This document shows, piece after piece, positions 1 through 10,467 of a stretch of DNA of 64,000 bases. The notes beneath the pieces are model-generated. The model worked only from the letters and a program-made list of their open reading frames with translations. It searched no databases and was not told where the DNA came from. Made by a program: the position numbers and the translations under genes. The DNA comes from Solanum dulcamara (taxonomy: Eukaryota > Streptophyta > Magnoliopsida > Solanales > Solanaceae), in assembly GCF_947179165.1 (NCBI RefSeq), contig NC_077241.1, forward strand, positions 27,851,746 to 27,915,745. The letters run 5' to 3'. Within the stretch, counting starts at the first letter, position 1, and each line of letters begins with the position of its first letter.

Positions 1-1374
1 AATCTCAAGTCATATTTCCAAACGGACTACATCAACTATATGTATAAACATACCTCTATCATATTAACATAGGTGGGGGCATAGAACAAGACACTAGCTC
101 CCCAAACAAGAATAAGAAATGTTTAAAAATAACAACATAGTCTAGAAGGCAACAAGAATATAAAAGCTCAATAGGTAGTCCACGAAGCATGAGGACTTAC
201 CAAATCAAGTGAATAAGCCTTCTACCTAGCTACAAGAGTATGTATGGTGATCACCATGCCCAACATTATAACACAATGTAGGAAAATAAAAGTATGCGTT
301 AGTACTTTGAATGTACTAAGTATGTGAGAAATGCAATACATGATATAATAGCAATGACATATGATCAAGGCTAGAACATATAATAAGTAGACCATTTACA
401 CGTAAACGTGAATCATGAGTAAGTATTATGTCATTTTAAATAATAATGCAACCTTATGAAGAGAAATTGTACAATGCATGTAGAGTCATAAGTTATAATG
501 ATGAATCATAAAAGAGCTTGCAAGTTTAAAGATAGTTGTAAGGATCGTATATCATATTGAGAGTCATAAAACTATGGGTGAGAGAACATACTTTACTTTG
601 TGAGATACATAATACCTATAGTAATAAATACCTTAAACATTGAGAGAGGGACCTTGTACCTTTGTGAGTACAAACGTTAACCAATATAAACCATATGAGC
701 TATAAAGTGGAGTCCCGATGTTACCCCTATACCGGAAGAAAGGGGGAGACTACTTGACAAGGTAGACTCCATCAAGCCTATATGGATCCACTAAGCTACA
801 CTAAGGATCGTGTATCAACTATAGGTGACCCTCAAAGGAATTATACCTCTTCTATGGGTGATCATTTAGCCTATGGTGGCACATAGTTATTGGACAATGG
901 GTTATTTCTATGGGTCTCTTACCTTTACTATGGGAGATAATTCCTACCCTAAGGTCCACTCGGAGCTAGGTAAACTCTCAATGGACTAGATAAACCATAA
1001 GACATAAAGTCAACAACATGTGGGAGAGACCGTATCTACTACCCGTCCACTCTTCATAAGAATATAATCATAGAATAACTCCTTAACTTTATCTCATGTA
1101 ATATGAGTATAGGCCTTCTAGTTTCTCCATAAAACATCTTTAGGGACTTAACTCATCCTACCATTAACTTGCTTGAAACATCATCAAAGAATCATTCATA
1201 ACATCCTTTAAATAAAATTTCTTTAAATCCATTCATAAATCTTTTCAAACATTCATAAAAATTTCGTTGGATATAACTTGAAATTCTTGATCATAACTTG
1301 TACTTGTAAATTTAGGTAAATCATGCATAAATGATCAATTAACTTAAAAATTATGGAGTTTGAGTGGAAATATG
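1..1374 (-). repeat. Reversed Ty3/Gypsy LTR fragment (element L), broken by element A
   Basis: Read on the reverse strand, this stretch matches the interior of the LTR of element D. For example the segment near 1006-1110 corresponds to the D LTR segment near 36230-36300 (a shared stretch around GTAGTAGATATGG and the ACATGATGTTGACTTTATG block). The copy starts inside the LTR at the window edge and stops exactly where element A begins with TGTAAC, so A landed in it. There is no coding capacity. It is a non-coding LTR piece of an older family I element; the other half is not recognisable in the window. Confidence 0.75.
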
Positions 1375-3345
1375 TGTAACATCCCTAAAAAAACCACAAA
1401 ATACCTTAAGAATGTCTTGGAAATAGGCCTCTCATGTAACACATTATTCTTAATCTTTTTGGAAAATCCGAGTTCAGAATATTGATCAGAGGATCAAAAC
1501 TTGTGGAAAAATGGTCTCGATGGATTTTTAGGACTCGTAGATCAGAAGAAAGATTTTCAAAGAATCCACAAAATAGTATGGTCCATGATAGGACCGCGTT
1601 GCGGACCTGGGGATAGTTTTTCGGCTAAGTTGGTCGCAACAAGTCCACGACGCGGACTTGGGAAGCTATTCTGGCCGAATTGAATTTCTTTTAAGGAGCA
1701 TTTTAGACTTTTTCCAAATTAATAGTTAATGAACCTAGACGATTTTAGGACCTAATTAAACTCAATAAATTAACCTAAACCTCTAATTCTATTCATTCTT
1801 TTACAATTTATCTATCAAATATTTCTCTCTCTACAAAAAGGCTCTCAAGGGTTTCCATTGAAGACTTTAAGAAAATTCACTCAATTTTCCATCAAAATTC
1901 TCAAGTTCTTCCAAATTAATTGGTGTTCTCACTCAAGGTATGTGGGTATTGATTCATGGATCCTTTCATCCATGAAACACCATCAATTTCTCATAGTTTC
2001 TATCAAATTAAAGTATGATATTTTATGAGTTTTGTGATCTCTATTCCAATTGCATGAATTTTGATTTAAAGTATGATCACGAGTCTATTTTGATATAAAT
2101 TAATGGTTATTGAATTAAATTGAAGAGTTTTTCCATAAATTCTCCTATTTTGATTTCTAGGGTTCATGATGTAAATTATTAATATTTTGATTTATACTTC
2201 TAAAGGATATTATATATATGAATTATTTATGGATTGATATACAATTTATGATCATGCATATCTTTAAGTTAATTTCATGATTTTCAAGTAAATTGATCAT
2301 GCATTCATGTCATACCCTAATTTCAAATACAAGCTATGGTTATGAATCTTCAAAGTATGAATTATGACTATATATTTCCATTATGATCATGAATTATAAG
2401 TATGTCTCAAATTATGGTTTTTCATTCAAGTTATGAAGTAAGGCGACCTAAGGCCTAACAATATGAATTATGCAAATATGATTGTAATGATGAAAGGGCA
2501 AATTCTCACATTACAAGTATGTTATTAAAATGCGTTACTCTATGATTTTAAACCTATGATCATGACTATGATATATGAAATTATGATCTTATCTTGTGTA
2601 TGTATTCTGTAGGATTTGACTTAGCACCGAATGTGGACTTGAGGTGGGGGCTCAAAGCAAGGGGTCCTTATATAAAATTTCTTGTCTCATACCTATGTGC
2701 CACCGTAGGATTGTCTTTATGGCCTAGCTAGTGGATCCACAAATAGCACATGTTCATGATTAGGAGTCTGTTTTTGCAAAGTTGCCTCTTCCTTCTCGAT
2801 GTGGGGATCATCAAATTTCATGTTATAGCTCGCATGATCTTATTATCGGTTATGATTGCTATCCCACATATGTATGATCTTTTAAGTATGTTATGATTTT
2901 GAATTTATGCTTTTAAATGCTTTGGTCAATATGATTTCCTCATGACTTTACGTATTCCATCTTATCATATGATTTACTTGACCTTTGCAATCCATGATTT
3001 ACGTTGCATGTCACACACTCATACTTAGTACATTCCAACTAGTTTTAAGTTGGTTACTGTTTCCTTTTCAAAAGACTTTTGTTTGTGTTGTATGTTGAGG
3101 GTGAGCTAAGTACATGTCTTATCCCTTTTCCATACTCATGTTTAGAGGCATCTAGTTGGACATATGTTTGAGTCTATATTGTCATAAGAAATTTTTAGAT
3201 TTTTATTCATAATTTAGACTCTCTTATGATATTTCCTCTTTTATATTTCACCTAATGTATGCTTATGATATACAAGAGGCTTGGTTGGATCCTTTTGGGG
3301 TTTTGATCACCGTGTTACAACTAGGCCATAGGTCGGATCGTGACA
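1375..3345 (+). repeat. 5' LTR of element A (family I)
   Basis: It starts TGTAACATCC and ends GATCGTGACA just before a degenerate primer binding site, giving 1,971 bp. It holds no gene. U3 contains two GC-rich inverted repeats: GGACCGC/GCGGACC near 1591-1607 with one mismatch, and a decayed AAGTCC/GGACTT pair near 1639-1660. Intact versions occur in the right LTR and in element K. The short open frame at 1501-1683 is chance translation of this U3. Confidence 0.88.
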
Positions 3346-3348
3346 AAC

Positions 3349-3361
3349 TTGACATCAGGTC
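3349..3361 (+). other. Degenerate primer binding site of A
   Basis: TTGACATCAGGTC lies three bases after the LTR end. It matches the canonical TTGGTATCAGAGC (complement of the initiator tRNA-Met 3' end) at 9 of 13 positions. The position is right but the site is too decayed to prime efficiently. Confidence 0.65.
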
Positions 3362-3565
3362 ATAAGGTTTTTCAAGTGTCCTAGGGTGTCCAATATGCCA
3401 TGTCAAATAGAGTCTTATTCATGGGTGTGAATCATGCCACACTTACGAGTAGGAGGCTATGAGGCATTTTAGGAATTTTCACTTCTTTCATGATCCATGT
3501 CATGCGATAAAGTGGTACTCTAAGACCTTTCTTTCTTACGATTATTCCTTGAGATTTTTTAGAAC

Positions 3566-4560
3566 ATGCCTCCAAGAAGACAAATTCCTCAAGCTAATGG
3601 TCCTCTTCCCAATCAAATAACTAATGAGGAGTTTTGGACTGCTATCACTATTCTAGCTCATATAGTGGCCAACCAAGGAGTAATGGCTCCTTCAAATGTG
3701 ATCACACTAGCTTCAAGAGTTAGAGACTTCACAAGGATGAATCTTCCTGAGTTCCATGGTTTGAAAGGCGATGCGGATCCCCAAGACTTTGTTTATGAGG
3801 TATATAAGATCACAAATATTATGGGGATGTCTGTTGAGGAGAAGGAAGAGATGGTGGCCTACCACCTTAGGGGTGTTGCTCGAGTGCGGTTTGACCAATG
3901 GAAGGCCGAAAGGGTTAAAAGAGGCCCTATAGGTTGGGAGGATTTCAAAGTTTCATTTCTTGATTGTTTCTTTCCCTTAGAGTTGAGGTAGGAGAAGGTG
4001 ATGGAATTTATGAACTTGAAGCAAGGGAGTATTAATATGAGGGATTATGCCCTCAACTTCATGAAGTTGTCCAAGTATGCTTTGACTTTGGTGTCCGACC
4101 CTCATGCCCGAATGAGTAAGTTCATTTTGGAGGTGTCCGACTTAGTTGCTAGAGAATGCTGAACCTCTATGCTTGTGAAAGAAATAGACATATCTCGGTT
4201 CATGACCTATACTGAACAACTAGAAGGAGAGAAGCTAGAAGAGAAAAGGATGAAGGAGTCCAAGAGGACTCGATATGAAGACGGATCTTCTAATGCTAAG
4301 ACCGGTGAGGATAATGGCCATTTTCAAAAAGGCCAAATATTCCAATGTCAAGGTTCCCCTTGAACATTTGGCCAAAGGTTTGATAAGGATAGGGTACCAT
4401 ACCCTAAGGTCGAAGGTGGAGATGTGAATGCTAGTGGTACTACTCTCCTTACCTATACCAAGTGTAAAAGAAATCATTAGGGTAGGAGTTTGTGGGAATG
4501 GGTGTTTGTTTAGGATGTGCTAAAAGAGGGCACAAAGTCTCCATATGCCCTAACAAGGGG
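3566..4560 (+). pseudogene. gag: gag pseudogene of A
   Basis: Capsid/nucleocapsid gene of a Ty3/Gypsy element. It starts MPPRR, the usual start of this family, 220 bp after the LTR. The N-terminal part has the conserved gag core (LPEFHGLKGDADPQDF, then VAYHLRGVA and FDQWK). The frame breaks at a TAG at 3989-3991, right after the PLELR motif; a second stop follows near 4160, and later there are stops and a frameshift. A zinc knuckle CX2CX4HX4C survives in another frame at 4507-4548 (C-LG-C-AKRG-H-KVSI-C). It cannot make a full Gag. Confidence 0.85.
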
Positions 4561-4677
4561 AGACAAAGACATCCTCAAAGTCAAGCTACTCAAGGTGGAT
4601 AAACTCAATGAGGTAGCAGACCGCGGCATAATGGGTTCTATGCACTTTAAGCTTGGAAAGAGGTTGAAGAGTCTCTC

Positions 4678-4835
4678 GATGTCGTTACGGGTAAGTTGCG
4701 GGTGTTTGACCTTGATGTTTATGTTTTAATTGATCTTGGTGCCACATTATCTTTTTCTACTCCTTACCTTTCTATAAGATGTGATGTATGTCCCAAAATC
4801 TTGCTAGAGCCTTTTTTGATAAATACCCTTGTGTG
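4678..4835 (+). pseudogene. Aspartic protease remnant of A
   Basis: A short stretch corresponds to the start of the pol protease: VFDLDVYVLIDLGATLSF, in which the active-site triad DSG/DPG of the family has become D-L-G (Asp codon 4732-4734). Only about 50 codons remain before the reading jumps to RNase H-linker sequence at about 4836. Protease C-terminus, reverse transcriptase and RNase H core are absent. Confidence 0.75.
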
Positions 4836-5070
4836 ACTCAGTATTTAGGGGTAGGTTTGAGTGATGCTAATGAGGGTTGTTTTCTTCTTTAAGATGGTTA
4901 GGAATTATGATGGGTAGTGATTGGGAAATTGATGGTTGATGAGAAGATAAAGGTTCTCTCATAAGGGGGAGATGGAGTATTTCATTACCAAGGTTGGGTG
5001 TGTATCCCAATACTGATAGCCTAAGAGAAATAAGATTGAGTAAAGTTCATAGATATCGATGGATGAGTTA
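4836..5070 (+). pseudogene. RNase H-integrase linker remnant of A
   Basis: Scrap of the tether between RNase H and integrase. The pieces GVGLSDANEG and, further on, a GGDGV motif followed by VCIP (mutated from the usual LRYQGRLCVP type) match the same region in elements K (15005-15090) and G. It contains several stops. The junction at about 4836 marks a deletion of more than 1.5 kb of pol relative to J. Confidence 0.65.
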
Positions 5071-5524
5071 GGGAAGATTAGGGAAAGAGTGGGTATTTCA
5101 TATTGTGATAATTGTGGTATGCTCAGTCCATTTGAGGTTATAGATATGGAGGAAGAACTAGATGAGACCTTGTTGTGTATAGTAGATAGGTAAGAATATA
5201 TTGGTGTAGCCTTTGGTAGGAATGAATGCCAGTGAGGATATAGAGATGCTAGGGTAGACATGAAAATCATTAAGTGATGTTGACTTCAAGGGAGCCATAA
5301 AGTGGTTAGAATTATAGGCTTGAATGTGTGGCTGTAGATATATGAATGATTGTAGTAGTCTATTGATGACTTCTTGTTAAGTGTTTCAAATAAGTGTATT
5401 AAAATGATTATAGAACTAAGTTTCAATGTAGTGTTGATGGCATATGGGTGAATGTATGATGTATTGTGTGTTTCATTATTAGGTCTCGAGATTTGTTGAA
5501 TATGGGTAGTAAGGAGTAGTACTC
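5071..5524 (+). other. Unidentified 450-bp stretch inside A pol
   Basis: The first part of integrase (zinc domain and the first catalytic Asp) should be here, but no frame on either strand resembles it. The stretch is AT-rich with GATATAGA-like repeats. It may be scrambled integrase, filler DNA from a repair event or part of another element. I see no gene in it. Confidence 0.4.
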
Positions 5525-6188
5525 TAGAGATGAGCATTTGCCATTGATTGAGTTCTCTTATAATAATAGTTATCACTCTAGCATCCAAATGGCTCCCTTT
5601 GAGGCCTTGTTCGGGAGAAGATGTCGGTCCCTAGTGCGGTGGTTTGAAGTTGGTGAGATGGCGTTGATTGGTCCAGATTTGGTAATTGATGCAATGGAGA
5701 AAGTAAGGATCATAAGACAAAGATTGAAAGCTGCTCAAAGTCGTCAAAATTCCTATTCGAACACTAGAAGGAGAGAGCTTGAATTTGATGTTGATGACAT
5801 GGTGTATTTGAAGATTTCACATATAAAAAGGGTAATGCGGTTTGTTAAGAAAGGGAAGTTGATCCCTAGATATATAGGACCGTATAGGATATTGAAGCGC
5901 ATTGGCAAGGTAGCATACGAGTTAGACTTGCCACTTGAGTTAGCTTTGGTTCATCCGGTATTTCATGTGTCGATGTTGAAGAAGTTTGTGGGTGACCCAA
6001 ATTTTATTGTGCCAATAGAGAACATGAGTATTGAAGAGAATTTGACTTACGAAGAGGTTCCGATTGAGATTCTAGACCAACAAGTGAAGAGGTTGAGAAA
6101 TAAAGATGTTGTATCTGTCAAAGTGTTGTGGAGAAATCAACAAGTAGAGAGTGCTATGTGGGAAGCAGAATCGGACACGATGAAGTGA
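5525..6188 (+). pseudogene. Integrase C-terminal half with chromodomain-like tail (A)
   Basis: This is the longest intact coding stretch of A, about 216 codons from a Met at 5538 to a TGA at 6186-6188. It begins in the C-terminal part of the integrase core (LIEFSYNNSYHSSIQMAPFEALFGRRCRS), continues through the GPY/F module (LIPRYIGPYRILKRIGKVAYEL, VHPVFHVS) and ends in the chromodomain-like segment (YEEVPIEILDQ, RLRNKDVVSVKVLWRN, ESAMWEAE). In chromoviruses this tail directs insertion to modified chromatin. The catalytic D,D and E residues lie upstream and are missing, so the fragment has no integrase activity. Confidence 0.88.
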
Positions 6189-6460
6189 TATCCTTATCTC
6201 TTTCCTTTCACTCAAGCCTAAAGGTACTAAGTTGCTCATGATCAAATCAATTATTCTTCTATGTTTCAATTCCATATATCATTCATATACATGCATGATT
6301 CATGAAAATGATTTCTCTCAAGGACTATGTTTTATTTTAGGTATGAAGTTTACACATTTTATGCATTTTTCAAAGTGTCCTCATGCCCATGTTGGGTTTC
6401 TAAATCCTTGTTCCATGTCTTTCCTATATTAGTTGAATATCATTGGAGGATGAATGTTTC

Positions 6461-6474
6461 CAAGGGGGAGATAT
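6461..6474 (+). other. Polypurine tract of A
   Basis: CAAGGGGGAGATAT sits directly before the right LTR (TGTAAC). It is the plus-strand DNA primer site. A weak inverted repeat (CATTGGAGGATGAATG) lies about 15 bp upstream, as in the other elements. Confidence 0.85.
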
Positions 6475-7597
6475 TGTAACATTCCTAAAAACAAAAAAAG
6501 ACAACAAAATACCTTAAGAATGCCTTGGAAATAGGTCACTCATGTAACGCATTATCCTTAATCTTTTTGGAAAATTTGAGTTCGGAATATTGATCAAGGG
6601 GCCAAAATCTGCGGGAAAATTATCTCAGTAGATTTTTAGGACCCGTAGATCAGAAGAAAGATTTTTGAAGAATCCACAAAATAGTGTGGTACGCGACAGA
6701 ACCGCATCGCAGACCTGGGAACAGTTTTCCGGTTGAGTTTGTCGGGACAGGTCCGCATCGCGGACCTTGGAAGAGTTTTGACCGAATTGAGTTTTTTTAA
6801 GGGGTATTTTAGACTTTTCCTAAATTATTAGTTAATGAACCTAGACGGTTTTAAGAGATAATTCAACTCTATATATTAACCTAAACCTCTAATTCTATTC
6901 ATTCTTCTATAATTCATCTATCAAATATTTTTCTCTCTACAAAAAGTCTCTCAAGGGTTTCCATTGAAGACTACAAGCAAATTCACTTAATTTCTTCATC
7001 AAAATTCTCAAGTTCTTCCAAATTAATTGGTGTTCTCACTCAAGGTATGTGGGTATTGATTCATGAAACCTTTCATCGATGAAGCCCAATCAATTTCTCA
7101 AAGTTTTCAATCAAATTAAAGTATGGTATTTTATGGGATTTGTGATCTCTATTCAAATTGCATGAATTTTTATTTAAAGTATGATCAAGAGTCTATTTTC
7201 ATATAAATTGATTGTTATTGAATTAAATTGAAGAGTTTTTACATAAATTCTCCTATTTTGATTTCTAGAATTCATGATGTAAATTATAAGTATTTTGATT
7301 TATACTTTTAATGGATATTATTTATATGAATTATGTATGGGTTGATATAAAGTTTATGATCATGCATATCTTCAAGTTAATTTTATGATTTTCAAGTAAA
7401 TTGACCATGCATTCATGTAATACCCTAATTTCAAATACAAGCTATGAATATAAATTTTCAAAGTATGAATTATGACTATGTATTTTTATTATGATCATGA
7501 TTTATAAGTATGTCTCAAATTATGGCCTTAATTTCAAATACAATTTTCAAAGTATGAATTATGACTATGTATTTCCATTATGATCATGAATTATAAG
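6475..7597 (+). repeat. 3' LTR of A, truncated by element B
   Basis: It starts TGTAACATTCC and follows the left LTR to 7597, about 57 percent of its length, where B starts. It carries a perfect palindrome in U3 at 6749-6767 (AGGTCCGC, spacer ATC, GCGGACCT). A direct duplication near its end repeats 7424-7525 (copy two 7526-7597, with about 30 bp missing); the left LTR has this segment once. Confidence 0.88.
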
Positions 7598-10451
7598 TGT
7601 TACATCCCATACTTTTAAATTTGAAATATCTCGTATGTTCCTTAGACATTATCATGTGAGCCAGATACGCTACGACACTGTCAAACGACTCTAAGGAGGA
7701 GAAAATGTGATACCCCATAGTAGAGAAGGTTGGAAATAGAGTCATAAGAATCCAGAAGTAATTGGAGGACAGGTGATGAGTCGTAGGACTCGATTTACCC
7801 ACGTAAGCTACTAACTTGGAAGTCCTACAAACCTAAGCTACTTGAGTATGTACCAAGCTTACATAGCACGGATTACATAGGCTCTTAAAATAAGATGAGA
7901 TTACGAACCCACGAGGAGGAGGCTAATATGACACATGGTAGACAATGAAGGCATGACACATGGCATCACCTCAAGCAAGCAGGTGACCCACCTGCTTGGG
8001 GGAGGTGGGCCCCACTTCCATGTGGCAGCCCCACCATGCTTGCATGGACACGGTGATCCAATAAGGACTGGACATGTGTCCTCCTTAGGGAATGACACGT
8101 GTCACCTCTTGGGACCACATATATGTATGTCTATGTAACATATACTTCAGCTCCTACACTTAAATCTACAGCAAAACAGAGAAAACAAACCCTAAGTCTA
8201 GAGAGAAACTAGCGACGACTTGGAGGAAGAAATAGGTAAGTCTTGATTTCGTTCCATGAATTAATTATTTAGGGTATTCTAAGATGATATAGAGATGTTT
8301 GAAAACATAAAAATCAATTTTGGGGCAGCTAGGATGAGCTACAAACAGTCCGCTACTTTCAGCACGTTAAAAAGGTTTTTGAGGTGCAATTTTGGCCAAT
8401 TTCGGGTAAGGTAAGGATTATCCTTTAAATTTGGATAATATGGGGTCGTTATGAAGTGTATTATACACCTTTTATACTGCTGAAAGTGTAAGAAATTTGT
8501 GGAAATGCTCGACGTTCGAAATAAACGAAATTGGAATTGTTATAGTTAAATTGTATCGAAATAAGGCATTGTGCATGTGGGGGATACTGCTGGTCCTGTG
8601 GTGGTGTGTTTCAGGGCCTAAAAGTTTTCTAAATGAGGTAGGGGAGTTTCTGGTTGCAGCCACATGACCCCCCGCTTTGTACGGTTAAAGGTTTTGCAAA
8701 ATGGAAACTAGAAACCTTATTTTTGTATCGTAGTTTTGAGCGAGTAGTTTAGAGTTTATGTTGTATATTGTTGATGTGAATTGCTTAAAAATATGCTGCA
8801 GGTTGTTGCTGTTGGTTGGATATAGGTATTAGGAGTAAAATTGGGAATTCGGATAGGGCACATTATAGGGGAGGTGATGCCCAATTTTCGGTAACGCCTT
8901 AAGTAATTAAGGAACTAATCGAGAAGGCGAACAAGGGGTTGAGTTCTATGAATACTCATGTATAGCCTAAGGTGATGGAAAGCCAAGTGTTGTTAATACT
9001 CGTGTTGCTTTTATGTTACTTAGGTTCAAAGAACGACGAGATGAACGGGATAAGAAGTAACTCGAAACAGGTATGTGAAGCTTTCTCTTTGCATGTTTTT
9101 GACATAAGTATATAAAACCTATCCTTCCTTTCTTTTGGGCATGTATTAGATCTAAGTGACCAATGATATATGTATGAAGCTTGGGGGTAAATCTATTCAT
9201 GAGCTCTGAACATGATTCATGATTCATAATTCGTATTCACTTCTGAATGTTAAGACTCTTAAAATAGTCAAGCCCCTATTTCTCGAGTATTCTCTATGAC
9301 TGTATAGTGATTGATTAGACATAGCCCTTATTTTTCCTAAAGACTCTGAGATAATTACTGGTCAGACTTCTATAAGATATTTCACAGTGGTATGTGTCTA
9401 AAATTTCCAAAACTCCTTTTTACTTAATCCTTAGTGATAGTTAGAGGGTATACGTCAGATACTTCCTACCTTGATCTCCAAGTGATGGTTTACTTGAGGA
9501 CTTCATTGAGTCACAGATAATAATTTAAACTATGTTTTGTTTCTCACTACTTTACTCGTAGATACTGTAACACTTCTTCTTCGAGTCTCGGACCGGTTAT
9601 TGGATTCGTGCACAATTCCACTACATTGTCCATCGCGCCCTCACTAGAGGGCCAGGTACGTATGTATATATATAATGATGTGATGATGTGTTGTAATAAG
9701 GAGGTGATGGTTCTATAGATAAGATTCACCGGATCCCTGATGGGGCTGACTATATTGAAAATTTGAGCATGCATGTTTTTATAAATCATAGAGTACAGGT
9801 ACAGATTCCTTATATGATAATTTATCCCCTGCTTTTCTATTTTAGATATGCCTCTAGTCGTATTGTGTTATGTTTTACATACTCAGTATATATGTCGTAC
9901 TGATCCCCTTTTTTGGGGGGGCTGTATTTCATGCCCGCAGGTACAAGTATAGGTTTTGGGGGTACGTCAGCTTAGGATTCCGCTCAGCTCAGCTGGAAGA
10001 GGCTCTATTGTATCGGAGCCTAGTTTTTAGCATTGGCGGTTGATGTATAGTATTGTTTTGTTATTCAAGGGTACGACAGGGCCCCTATTCCGTCATATAT
10101 TGTCATTAATATTGTTAGAGATCTATAGATGTATATATGTGGGTTGTATGTGTCAGTTTGGTTCAGCTGGGTGTACAGGATGTATAATATATGTTATTAG
10201 GTTATGGAAGCCTTGTTGGCTTGCGTGCCCTTTCATGCTATGATGCAAATAAAAGAGGCTATAGATATACAAAAATGTTATAGCCCAATAGGTCTCTGAT
10301 GCATGGCGTTGTGTTATTTGTAGTCCAGTTTGACTACACTTTATTTATATGCATTGCATGTTTATAATTTGACGTGACCCTAACTGATAGATATGTATAC
10401 GGGGGGTCCTAGTCGGACCCCAGTCGTAGTCTACAAGGTTGGATCATGACA
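7598..10451 (+). repeat. 5' LTR of B (family II)
   Basis: 2,854 bp, starting TGTTACATCCC and ending GGATCATGACA, followed by the primer site. Its first 350 bp closely match the reverse strand of 57168-56820 (G 3' LTR): the shared run includes CATGTGAGCCA, GATGAGTCGTA and GACGAGATTACGAACCCACGAGGA-like blocks. The last kilobase (from about 9400) matches the F and G LTRs as well, including the CTCAGTA-TATGTCGTACTGA and CCGCAGGTACA blocks. It is non-coding; small open frames in it are not conserved. Confidence 0.88.
7976..8130 (+). promoter_or_regulatory. Putative LTR promoter of B: palindrome, G-box, TATA-like
   Basis: A perfect inverted repeat, CAAGCAGGTG, spacer ACC, CACCTGCTTG (7976-7998), is followed by a CACGTG box (GACACGTGTCA near 8095) and a TATATGTA box near 8119. 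The same order and spacing occur in C and G, which supports a real U3 promoter. Transcription start is not visible from sequence; by family position it should lie some 30 bp after the TATA-like box. Confidence 0.6.
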
Positions 10452-10455
10452 AAAG

Positions 10456-10467
10456 TGGTATCAGAGC
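10456..10467 (+). other. Primer binding site of B
   Basis: TGGTATCAGAGC, a perfect 12-base complement of the initiator tRNA-Met 3' end, lies four bases after the LTR end at 10451. Confidence 0.92.

Larger units (their letters stand above)
1375..7597 (+). mobile_element. Element A: degenerate Ty3/Gypsy chromovirus, 3' LTR cut by element B
   Basis: It is bounded on the left by an LTR starting TGTAACATCC and on the right by a second copy of that LTR (from 6475) preceded by a polypurine tract. In between are gag, a protease scrap, an RNase H-integrase linker and the integrase C-terminal part. Reverse transcriptase and most of RNase H are missing, so the element is a deletion derivative. By eye the first 330 bases of the two LTRs differ at roughly one position in nine, so the insertion is old. 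The right LTR is interrupted at 7597/7598 by element B and its remainder is not found in the window. Confidence 0.9.

Noticed and set aside
1501..1683. 60-codon open frame at the start of the A LTR
   Set aside because: It covers the U3 palindromes; the same place in the right LTR is not open. Not a gene.
8472..9789. Several 60-90 codon reverse-strand frames in the B LTR
   Set aside because: No similarity to each other's equivalents in C, F or G LTRs; codon content reflects AT-rich non-coding DNA.
10456..10467. tRNA-like matches (TGGTATCAGAGC here and at other LTR ends)
   Set aside because: These are 12-base primer sites next to LTR ends; no cloverleaf or A/B boxes follow.
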